The notes beneath the pieces are model-generated. The model saw only the letters and a list, made by a program, of their open reading frames with translations. It was not told the DNA's origin and ran no database searches. 64,000 bases of DNA. Source: Euclidia mi (lineage: Eukaryota > Arthropoda > Insecta > Lepidoptera > Erebidae). The stretch is from NCBI GenBank assembly GCA_944739405.2, contig OX123200.2:8262761-8326760 (forward strand), written 5' to 3'. This document shows, one piece after another, positions 55,846 through 64,000 of this stretch (positions are counted from its first letter, which is position 1; each line of letters begins with the position of its first letter). Position numbers and translations under genes: made by a program.

Positions 55846-56085
55846 AGACTCACGCCTGTATCCCCGAAGGGGTAGGCAGAGGTGTAATGTTACATTTCAC
55901 ATTGAATTTTAGGTCCCACGTAATAGGGGGCGAGCCTATTGCCGTACCGGGCACATTACCAGACTCCGTGCTGCTACTGAAAATTTCCAAACGGAAAAAC
56001 CCAATAACACTTTGCCCGACCCGGGAATCGAACCCGAGACCTGCCAATCCCACGCGCACATTTATGCCACGAGACCAACGAGGCA
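55846..56085 (-). mobile_element. SINE-D, full length
   Basis: Reverse complement contains head 'actgcctcgttggtctcgtg', B box ggttcgattcc, 'gtagcagcacggagtctggt', 'cggcaataggctcgcccc' and tail 'ctgcctaccccttcggggat', 'acaggcgtgagtctata'. A deletion removes part of 'atggcgaaatgtgggtg'. 67- and 69-codon ORFs are SINE. Confidence 0.9.
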
Positions 56086-56467
56086 GTTAAAGTCGTTGAT
56101 ATTAGTAGCAATATAACTTTTATGTCGCTCATACTTTTAGTATACGACACATTTCAAATTGCCAACATCATAACACTACCTATTGTGCAAACTTTAACAG
56201 TCGCAGAACATTTGGGATACAAATTGTCCAACGTTTCAAGTAATTGTTTGGCAGTTGTGACGAACGACTCAGTTAGGGGTTCCATTTCACCGAAAAGCTT
56301 TCTCGTAGAGTGGGCTATTGAATTGCTCGGATAAATCGTAACTATTTAAATGAAAAAAAAATTACGAAAAGTAATTTATTCTTAGCTATATTCTGTTGAA
56401 TGAGATCTATTGAGGTGTAGTCTGGTGTAAGTCACGCGAATTGGTTATGCGTAAATGTTAGCTTGCA
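56086..56467. other. Unassigned DNA
   Basis: A 70-codon ORF at 56122-56334 has a hydrophobic start but no recognised family. Confidence 0.35.
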
Positions 56468-56679
56468 TCTATTCTAAGATTGAAAAGCTTAAAAGTTTGT
56501 TTGTTTTTCGTTTGGTGAAAAGCTCTGATCTCAGGAACTACTGGTCCGATTTCAATAATTATTTTTATGTTGTAAAGCCCATTCATCAAAGCTATAGGCT
56601 ACATATAACATCACGCTATGAGCCACGGGTGCGGAGCAGTAGCCCTTAATAACGCGGATGTAACCGTTGGCAAGTCTAG
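56468..56679 (+). mobile_element. Helitron-G, full length, diverged
   Basis: Starts TC (56468-56469) after A and ends CTAG (56676-56679) before T. Interior 'agtttgtttgtttttcg', 'tctcaggaactactggtccg', 'ataacatcacgctatgagcc', 'gcggatgtaaccgttgg'. The only full-length plus-strand copy. Confidence 0.82.
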
Positions 56680-56709
56680 TAGCTTGATATACAGTGTTTA
56701 TACGTTATA

Positions 56710-56995
56710 ATCTTATAGCAGCAATAGACTAATGGTGTGACCAACAGATAGCCGAGCAGACGATCTTCGGTTGAAACCTACAGGGCGCGCCAATACCCTT
56801 TTAAAGATATATCGCTTGCTAAATGTTACAGGAAAACATCGTGAGGAAACCGCCGAACTCCAATGCTCTTGTGTCTCAAGTGTAGACTGCAAACACGCAC
56901 TTTGCCAGCAGGGTAGACTATGGCCTAACCCTTTTCATAATGAGAACAGGCCAGTGTCCAGCTGTGGGACAGCTTATAAATAAGGCTTTATAAGC
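56710..56995 (+). repeat. SINE-A, degraded copy
   Basis: 'cagcaatagactaatggtgt', 'cagggcgcgccaatacc', 'ggaaaacatcgtgaggaaac', 'actatggcctaacccttttc', 'gtccagctgtgggacagc'. The 'tgtgcgtattaaattg' segment is deleted. Confidence 0.72.
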
Positions 56996-57060
56996 TGCTT
57001 AGCGATAGTACGTTGAAATAATACATTCGATGCTTTTGAATAATTAAAGTTCAGAGCGTA

Positions 57061-57262
57061 TGAATTTATTAATTACCGCTTGTTTAACAGCGAACGAAAA
57101 CATCGTGAGGAAATCTGCCTGTCTGAGAGTTCTCCATAATGTTTTCCATAGAAATGGAAGTCAGCCAACCCACACTTGGCCAGCGTAATAGTCTATGGGC
57201 CTAAGTTTCTCATACTGAGAAGAGGCCCGTGCCTAGCAATGTGACAGAATATGCAGGCTGAT
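57061..57262 (+). repeat. SINE-A, 5' truncated
   Basis: Starts 'ttattaattaccgcttgttt', then 'aaaacatcgtgaggaaatct', 'gagagttctccataatgttt', 'gcccgtgcctagcaatgtga' and 'gcaggctgatgataatga'. Confidence 0.78.
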
Positions 57263-57584
57263 GATAATGACGACATGGGCTACTTTTTGTCTCTATAGCT
57301 GACCACAACGTGGTTGGAACCCAGTAATAATTAATTCGGTAACCGAACAAACCACTCCAGTAACGTCACAACACAACGTACTAACAACACTTGCGGTGGC
57401 CCCAAATATTAAGGTAACCGACACCTACACTGAATTCACACCTCGGCCCTTTCAATATCTACTATAGTAACGACAACACTACCGTGTCTATGCGACCGTC
57501 AAGTTTGTGTTTAATACGGCCTTTCGTGCTCTGTATATATTAGTTTAGTTTTACACAAGATAACTATGATACTAGGAATAAATC
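57263..57584. other. Unassigned, less AT-rich DNA
   Basis: 57300-57500 is C/A-rich and frame-open for about 35 codons, but has no splice sites or motif that support an exon. Confidence 0.3.
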
Positions 57585-57748
57585 CTTTACAAAAATTTAA
57601 CCAACGGACACATAGGAGGTACATGCAGACTAGAAATAAAAAGTTGTGGATCACACAAAGTGCTGTCTCGTGTGAGGATTACACACGTTATACTCGGCGC
57701 AGTGCTCAACAGCAAGGCGGTCACTTAAAAGACTACGCCATATGCAGT
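57585..57748 (-). mobile_element. SINE-L, diverged
   Basis: Reverse complement: 'tatggcgtagtcttttaagt', 'cgccttgctgttgagcactg', 'cgagtataacgtgtgtaatc' (lost B box), 'cacgagacagcactttgtgt', 'gatccacaactttttatttc'. The 112-codon ORF at 57566-57904 overlaps this and the next SINE-A. Confidence 0.7.
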
Positions 57749-57778
57749 ACCTATATATCTCAATTTATTCAGAATAAA

Positions 57779-58088
57779 GGCAGCGATAGCCTAGTGGGGA
57801 GACCGATAGACTGCTGCGCAGAGGCTCCGGGTTCGAATCCACGGCGCGCACCAATGACTTTTCGGAGTTATGTCCGTATTAAATTGTTAACTATCGCTTG
57901 TTAAACGGTGAAGGAAAACATCGTGAGGAATGCTGTATGTCTGAGAGTTCTCCATAATGTTCTCGAAAGACATGTGAAGTCTGCCAACCCACACTAGGCC
58001 AGCGTGGTGTACGATGGCCTTACCCTTCTCATAGTGTGAAGAGGCCCGTGCCCAGCAGTGGGACAGATTATATACAGGGCTGATGATG
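57779..58088 (+). mobile_element. SINE-A, full length
   Basis: Head 'ggcagcgatagcctagtggg', B box ggttcgaatcc, complete body and 'cagggctgatgatga' tail. Best match to the copies at 45433 and 49677. No clear target duplication. Confidence 0.9.
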
Positions 58089-58229
58089 AAAGATTTATAA
58101 CTTTTTCTAGTAAAAGCCAGTTTCATTTATAATTTCGTTTTTTATAACTCTTCTTACAAAGATAACATTAAAGTAATAAATACATTGCTACTAGTTTAAC
58201 AAAGTAGATACATCATGTTAATTACAATA

Positions 58230-58370
58230 TTTGTTGCATCCAAGACCTTCTCCCTGGCGCAAGGGTTCCACTTTCAAGTCTAACCAAATTTGACATAGGT
58301 AGCTTTTCCATCGAGCCACTGCCGCGGCGTCTGACCTCCTCAACCCAAAGGGACAGCGGCATTGCTAAAG
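58230..58370 (-). repeat. SINE-B tail-side fragment
   Basis: 'gttgcatccaagaccttctc', 'aagtctaaccaaatttgaca', 'agcttttccatcgagccact', 'cctcaacccaaagggacagc' match the antisense of SINE-B at 15475. Confidence 0.65.
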
Positions 58371-58607
58371 TAGACATCGTTTATACAAAATGCAGCCTAT
58401 TGCCAAACAAATAACATTTCGTCCCGCCCCATCCTGTCGCTGTTGTTACTTTCCCTCGCCGAAAAACTCGATACAAATGGAAGGTGTTTAACATTTTGTT
58501 GCACCCAAGTGTTATACATAGTGGAGACAGAACACAACACAGGTAATTTCCTTGTTTGCTGTCTCCATAATGTTCCCTAATTGAAAAGGGGCACTTATTA
58601 AATCTGC

Positions 58608-58740
58608 AGTCTGAGAGTTCTGCACAAAGTTTTAGGAACACATGTAAAGTCTGCCAACCCGCATTTGGCCAGCGTGGTGCACTATGCCTTACTCTTCTAG
58701 TAATGAGAAGAGTCCTGTGTGCACCAGTAGGATAGATAGT
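58608..58740 (+). repeat. SINE-A body fragment
   Basis: 'gtctgagagttctgcacaaa', 'catgtaaagtctgccaaccc', 'ggccagcgtggtgcactatg'. Head and tail missing. The 135-codon minus ORF at 58381-58788 crosses this and the SINE-B fragment. Confidence 0.7.
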
Positions 58741-58798
58741 ATATTTGGTAAAGACATGTAGATTTGCTAAAGGGAAAGCCACATGCATCCACTATCCA

Positions 58799-58984
58799 TC
58801 CATTATAAAATGAAGTCTGTTTTCCTTTCTGCCTGTCTATGTAAACGCGCTAAACTCAAAAACGGCACGTTGACGACAGAACGGATAATAATTTTTTGTA
58901 CAGTTTGCACCAATAGATAGGTGGATATACCTGAGGAAAATGTTGTGTATAATTTATGAGAGCGGAGACGCGGGCGAATTCTAG
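58799..58984 (+). mobile_element. Small Helitron-like element, 186 bp
   Basis: TC at 58799-58800 after A, CTAG at 58981-58984 before T. Ends 'agacgcgggcgaattctag', like Helitron-H, with 'gtctatgtaaacgcgctaaa' in the first third. A different subfamily from F, G and the element at 62455. Confidence 0.6.
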
Positions 58985-59819
58985 TATATCTATAAAATGA
59001 AAACTACAAATCCACTCCCTGACATTATAATGAGGGTAGTTAATCACAGAAGCAGCGCGTCCCACCCTTCACGTACGGAACGGATGGTGCTTACGTCAAG
59101 ATGGCGCATACGCGCGTAATATGCGGCCGCTGATTATACTAAAATATTACGCGCAATAAAAAATAATCGTATCTGCTATACGGAATTACGCACCATTTCA
59201 TCAAATTGTGCTAGCTTTCGCACGCGGGTTCACTTACGTTGTACTATGTTGGCAAAAATACTCTGTCTTGTTCAATACCCATAATAAAGTGTACTTAGGT
59301 ATTTTAAAACTATGGGTGTAGTGATGTAAAATATTATGTGCGAAATTCAACCATAAATTTAATATACTCGTTCTTTTTACAAATAATTTTAACGCCAGCC
59401 TGTAGAATTGTAGATTATAGACTACACTAGATATCAAGTTAGTATTCCTACGGAAGATTTCAGGAATATGATTATGTGAATTGAATTGTTACCTATCGCT
59501 CGCTTTATCCGTGAAAAAAAATATTATACTGATAATATTGCAAACATCAGTCAACACGAGATTTTCATTTTGCCATTATAAAATTATAACTGGCAGAAGC
59601 TTACTCTTCAAATTGTGAAGTGCCTTCTCAATCCAGAAGTGTGTAAAAATATATATTGGGCTTGTTTTTTGTAAGCTTTTTTTTAGTTTATACCATAAAT
59701 AATATAGAAGTTTTTCATAATGAATGTGAGCCATATTGCACTTTTCATTATTCATACATTTTATATTAATTTTGGATCACAACGGTGCACAATTATTAAT
59801 ATTTTACTTTTATATTTAA
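58985..59819. other. Unassigned DNA
   Basis: 59040-59150 is GC-richer with 'caagatggcgcatacgcgcg' but no open frame. A scrap of SINE-A ('gttacctatcgctcgcttta') is near 59487. Confidence 0.35.
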
Positions 59820-60026
59820 CTAGATGAGCCCGCGGTTACATGCGCGTTATTTAAGGCTACTGCTCCGCTCCAGTGGCTCATAGCGTGATGTTATATAACC
59901 TATAGCATTTCTCAATAAATGGGCTATCTAGCACTGAAAGAATTTTTCAAATCGGTTCAGTAGTTCCTGAGATTAGCGCGTTCAAACAAAGAAACAAACT
60001 CTTCAGCTTTACATATTAGTATGAGA
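59820..60026 (-). mobile_element. Helitron-G, full length
   Basis: CTAG (59820-59823) preceded by A; the other end 'tatgaga' precedes T (60027). 'gatgagcccgcggttacatg', 'agcgtgatgttatataacct', 'cagtagttcctgagattagc', 'aactcttcagctttacat'. Confidence 0.87.
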
Positions 60027-61441
60027 TTATTGTTCTGTGTGGTCACCGCGTTTCATAAATACACAACGTTAATACGAAGGAAAATGCATTCATGTGTAAA
60101 ATTTGTAAGCAAAACAGCTTACTTATAAGTTTGAATATAATTTTAGCCTATAGTAGAAATCACTATTACAATAAACTATACTTACCTACTATAATCACAG
60201 AAGCATTATTTTAATATAATTTTACATTAATTAACTCGAAAAATTTTAAATACTCCTGAAATAGGCGTTTGATTTTAGCAACATTTTGGTGTCTTTTGTT
60301 CCGTGAAAAACTACAAGTGGAAAAATCCATCCGTCTATGGTTTTGCTCTCAACTAACAGTTTGATGTAGTTGTAGATATTGACAACGTCTACAAGCAAGG
60401 GACTTAAGATGTGCCGGGATTCCCAATGTTGGGATGGCGGGATCGATGAGTCTAGTTGTATTGTGTTGGAACCCGTCTGAGGATAGCTACAGAACACGAT
60501 AGTTCCCGATTTACCCAGACACGCACTTGACTCAGTTTTAACATTTAAAAAATAACTTCTGAATGGGCTTCTGTCTGCCTCGTCTCGCAAAATTAATTTG
60601 CATTTTAATCAAATTGCATTTACCGAAAATAAATTTACTCCCCATAAAGCACATTTAAACATATGCAACTATGTCAATAAGTTAAATTTTAATAATAATT
60701 TTACTGTGTAATTTAAGTAATTGCAGCTTCATCAATATGTTAGCTCTATCTGTGAATGCAAATAACGAAACTGAATTCTAATTCATATTCACGTCATAGT
60801 TCCAAAACCACTTAGCAAGCAGCTAGTTTCCCAAAAAGGAAAAAGGGCAAGTCATTGCAATTGCCTACGATTTTCTTATAAAAATAGCACAGATGCTACC
60901 TATTTAAATAATCTAAATCTCACCACAGCGTAATAAGGGCCCCGACATTTGCATAGGTTGAAGTAGTCCCTACATAATACAGCATGTTGTACACATGAAG
61001 CAGCGAAGAAATATAGAGACATACTGCCATTCGGGTGCCTGGTATATCCTCTAGTGACCATATATTACGGAATTGGATTATTTATTAATAATACAAAGAA
61101 ACGGTCATTTTTTAGCAGTGATTCAGTGAGTGGTCATTTTTTTGTGTGTGTTTGAATGGGAATCTAAACTTTCAGTAGTAACAACTAAACTCGTGATATT
61201 ATTCTCTGAAGATGATTTAAACCGTTCAACTAGATCACCACCACGCCACGCTTTAAATCAGCAGAGACATACATAACGTCAACTGTACCGATTTTGGTCC
61301 CTGGACAAGAATCGTTGGTCCATATCGGCGCCCTGCAAGAGCTCGGAAACCATGAAAAAGAAAGAAAAACTAATTTTCGGTAGAAGAAATATAGCTAGCA
61401 ATATCCACATATTTTTATTGTAAACCTGTTATTTTCCAATA
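60027..61441. other. Unassigned AT-rich DNA
   Basis: The 114-codon minus ORF (60246-60590) is the longest not explained by repeats, but it has no motif I recognise. Confidence 0.35.
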
Positions 61442-61647
61442 CTAGAGGACGCCAGCAGCTACGACTGCATTTTTTTAAATTTACCCGTTTTGGCCGATCC
61501 CGTAGGAATTTCGGGAAATCCCTTCTTAGTGCACCCCTATGATCCCCAAGGAACATACATGCCAAATTTCAGCTTCCTGCGCCCAATAGTTTCGGCTGTA
61601 GCGTGTCTGTCAGTCAGTCAGTAACGCAAGGATTTTATATATTAAGA
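61442..61647 (-). mobile_element. Helitron-F, full length
   Basis: CTAG at 61442-61445 after A (61441), other end 'attaaga' before T (61648). 'gaggacgccagcagctacga', 'gccgatcccgtaggaattt', 'ccccaaggaacatacatgcc', 'gtctgtcagtcagtcagtaa'. 206 bp, the same length as the copy at 8331. Confidence 0.88.
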
Positions 61648-62454
61648 TTGTACCATATCTCAGCTACAATAATCCCCAAAAGTTAAAAGTCGGTGGCAGC
61701 AGTTGTTTTCTCAATACGTGGTGAAGGTTCCACATAATAAAGTCTGTTTTAACCTTTTTAACTTAACCCTGTTGTGTGTAGGCGTCGAGTTTTGTATGCC
61801 GAATCTCCGGAAACGACTTTGGATTGAGTTAGCTTGTTGGTTTTGTGAAGTGGGCGTTTTAGATTTTACTGTGTAAGGATCTGGCTTCTGTTTTTATTGA
61901 AGTTGCGATGGGGTTAAAACTGTTGCGTTGTTACGTCGAGTGAAAGGAGTTTAAAGAAAGAAGCTGAGAAAATTATTTGAAGGCAAGCGCCTTCAAATGA
62001 TTTTTTCAGAAACGTAGCCTATAGACTATAACACATTACATTTACACTTTTACCAAATACGCGATCGAAACATAAAACGCAAAGTAAGAAAGATCGGCAG
62101 TAAAGAAGCTAGGGCTATACGTAAGTACTAGCTATTACTTACGTGTAACTAATAGGTTTATATTCCAGCTTCATACAATTCAGGGTTTGTTCTTCGTTCG
62201 GACCAAAGCTTCGGACCACATTCCAAAGAAATCCTAGTTTGTCCCACAGCAGTATAGAATTACTGATTCGGCCCGAATTCCAAGTACTTTAAAAATACAG
62301 GCAACAAAAACATAAAGCACACTTTTAGATTTTTCAATAGATGTTCAATAATAAAGTAATCTGTATTAAAATTTACCAGTGTAGCATCAAGGTACAGAAG
62401 TTTTTCGCCTATAAACAAGCTGGTTAAATATTCAGAAGTATTTTTTTCAATAAA
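61648..62454. other. Unassigned DNA with one hairpin
   Basis: Contains the fold-back at 61964-62009. 62366-62430 resembles the DNA right of the 549-bp Helitron (see findings). Confidence 0.4.
61964..62009. repeat. 21-bp inverted repeat, 4-nt spacer
   Basis: Arms 61964-61984 and 61989-62009 match at 19 of 21 (core 'atttgaaggc'). Confidence 0.85.
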
Positions 62455-63003
62455 TCTATATATATAAAAGAAAGTCGTGTTAGTTACACTATTTATAACT
62501 TAAGAACGGCTGAACCGATTTGGTTGAAAATTGGTGGGGAGGTAGATTAGAAGCAGGAAAAACACATAGGATACAATTAGTTGCAAAAAATAGACTTAAC
62601 TGGGAGGGATTGTAGGGATAGAAGTTTGTTGGGAAAAATCTACCTATTGAAAGATACAACGCATGCGCAGGAAAAGTACCAGGGGAGCATAAACCTAGGG
62701 ACATTTTTATTTTATTTTATTAAACTTACAATGCATGCGCAGGAAAAGTACCAGGGCAGAATAAAGCTACAGACATCCTGCAGCTTTAAAATATCTCATT
62801 GTAGATTAGGATATTGTAAAGTACCAGGGTAGCATCATATTAGAGTGGGTGGAAGTTTGTGGGGTAATTAATGTAAAATGAACAAAAAAGAATCAATATA
62901 ATTTTTTTATTTGTATTTCCTATTATAAAAATGAACTTTATAAAATCCAAGATCTGCTTATCGATTGCCTCTAAGGCGGTACAGAGTTCGCCGAGTCAGC
63001 TAG
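62455..63003 (+). mobile_element. Non-autonomous Helitron, 549 bp
   Basis: Starts TC (62455) after A with 'tctatatatataaaagaaag' and 'cggctgaaccgatttggttg', a start common in lepidopteran Helitrons, and ends CTAG (63000-63003) before T. The hairpin ggcggt/ttcgcc lies at 62975-62992, 8 bases from CTAG, as expected. Inside are repeated blocks starting 'gcatgcgcaggaaaagtacc' (near 62662 and 62735) and a weaker third (near 62817). No coding capacity. Confidence 0.85.
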
Positions 63004-63711
63004 TTGTTATACATATAATCAAATAATTTGAATTGAAATTAAAAAGTACCAGAGCATAAATGTATAGAAGTTAGTCACCTTTAAACAAGCTAGTTAATTT
63101 TTTTTGTCATTATATCAAATATGATTATTGACATAATTAACCATATGTCTTTTTTGCTGATAGTACAAAAAAACAATACAAAGAAAAATATGGGCCATAC
63201 AAGGAATACAAACTAGGACGAAGCGAGGACAAACCCAATTTAGATCCCAAATTAATAGTATTCTTAATAAGCATATCAGCTTTACTGTTATGATAAGTTC
63301 AAATGTAAATTGCAATATAAATATGCGTCTGAAAAGAACGATTACTCTAGTATGTTATAGGGAGGACGAAATCGCAATTAATAATTATTTTGCCCGAATC
63401 GTAAGCTTTCGGACCAAATAACTACATTTAATACACACATGTGCACGCAGCAACACTTTCAAGAGTCAAAAACAACATCACCGTATAGTATATTTAAATG
63501 TCAGTGAACATTTCACCCAAACTCTCTAATATGAAGATTTTATCAAATAATAAAATCAAAAGCTTCATATTTGAATGTCTCAGTTTATGACGGTTACGAA
63601 ACATTGGAACAATGACGCGGAAAGACAATCGTTGTGCGAATATTTGATCAATAGAATTGCATAAAAAAGTAACAGCAAAGTTTTTAAGAAATTTCCATGA
63701 TTATGTTCACA
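63004..63711. other. Unassigned AT-rich DNA
   Basis: 63040-63098 resembles 62366-62430 and the inner Helitron blocks. Nothing else recognised. Confidence 0.4.
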
Positions 63712-63950
63712 CTGCCTTAGTAGCTGATCGAAGGTTCCAGGTTCGATTCCCAGGCGGGCAAAAGTGTTACTTATTTTTTGCCGAATATTCTCAGTAGCAG
63801 CATGGAGTCTGGCAATAAACTCGTGTATATTTCGTGGGACCTAAAATTGAAAACATGGCGAAATGCGGGTGTTGTATTACACCAATGCCTACCCTTTCGG
63901 GGCAATCCCCAAAGGTTCACATCATCTCTATAGATGTGAGTCCATAAAAA
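63712..63950 (+). mobile_element. SINE-D2, diverged
   Basis: 'actgccttagtagctgatcg' (A box deleted), B box ggttcgattcc, 'tcagtagcagcatggagtct', 'acatggcgaaatgcgggtgt', 'atgcctaccctttcggggc', 'tgtgagtccataaaa'. A short inverted pair 'acatcatctctatagatgtg' lies in the tail. Confidence 0.82.
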
Positions 63951-64000
63951 AAATAGAACTGTCGCTTTAGTAGTTACCCCATTAAGTGACCTTTCTTATG

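Noticed and set aside
57300..57500. Less AT-rich, partly open region as an exon
   Set aside because: No 3' or 5' splice consensus at the edges of the open part and stops in all frames within 120 bases.
57566..57904. 112-codon ORF
   Set aside because: Runs through antisense SINE-L and into the SINE-A head.
58381..58788. 135-codon minus-strand ORF
   Set aside because: Crosses a SINE-A body fragment and starts beyond it; residues such as 'RRVRHSAPRWPNAGWQT' are antisense SINE sequence.
59080..59110. 'caagatggcgc' as a translation start or promoter element
   Set aside because: The frame closes after 11 codons and nothing else nearby supports a transcription start.
60246..60590. 114-codon minus-strand ORF
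   Set aside because: Not repeat-derived as far as I can see, but no domain, no splice sites and unremarkable codon use; length alone is expected by chance in 64 kb.

Overview
This window looks like non-coding DNA of a moth or butterfly (Lepidoptera). It is AT-rich, has no long open reading frame, and is packed with tRNA-derived SINEs, short non-autonomous Helitrons with TC...CTAG ends, foldback MITEs and 5'-truncated LINE ends of kinds known from lepidopteran genomes. I cannot name the species. The assignment rests on recognising the repeat families by eye; no database was searched.

Host coding sequence is nearly absent. Positions 1-72 read as 23 coding-like codons plus a stop, probably the 3' end of a gene entering from the left. 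A 61-nt segment at 24397-24457 and an open segment at 39035-39150 have good splice sites and matching phase, and could be two exons of one plus-strand gene with a 14.6 kb intron. Everything else longer than 60 codons is a chance or repeat-derived ORF.

Repeat families, lettered here for reference. SINE-A: tRNA-like head, 'ggtgaaggaaaacatcgtg' body, (GAT)n tail. SINE-B: same head, different body. SINE-C: no clear tRNA head, 'ccgtgtggt' start, 'tccagcagtggact' tail. SINE-D and subtype D2: tRNA-like head, 'ctgcctaccccttcgggg' tail. SINE-E: new head on a D tail. SINE-K and SINE-L: other tRNA-like SINEs. Helitron-F, -G, -H and a 549-bp Helitron at 62455. MITE-J and three other MITEs. Repeat-I and repeat-N: class unknown. 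LINE-Y, LINE-Q and LINE-R: C-terminal ends of non-LTR retrotransposon ORFs.

Layout: 0-4 kb gene end, Helitrons, SINE-A/B, a MITE; 4-15 kb MITE-J, Helitron-F, SINE-A, a MITE split by SINE-D, and LINE-Y; 15-18 kb a nest of LINE-Q, SINE-B and a MITE; 18-31 kb repeat-N, SINE-C/K/E/D and Helitron-G; 31-46 kb many SINE-D/L copies, LINE-R, LINE-Y and tail-only insertions; 46-64 kb SINE-A/C/E/L, Helitron-F/G, a 693-bp Harbinger-like element and the 549-bp Helitron.

The most informative pattern is how the retroelements fit together. The SINE-D/E tail matches the last codons and stop of LINE-Y, and the SINE-C (and partly A) tail matches the last codons and stop of LINE-Q, which suggests two SINE-LINE partnerships. 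Four insertions consist of little more than the SINE-D tail, each with its own target-site duplication, as expected if that tail is what the LINE machinery recognises. A second theme is in-place fold-back inverted duplication, seen in several places and twice inside SINE copies whose ancestral sequence can be inferred.
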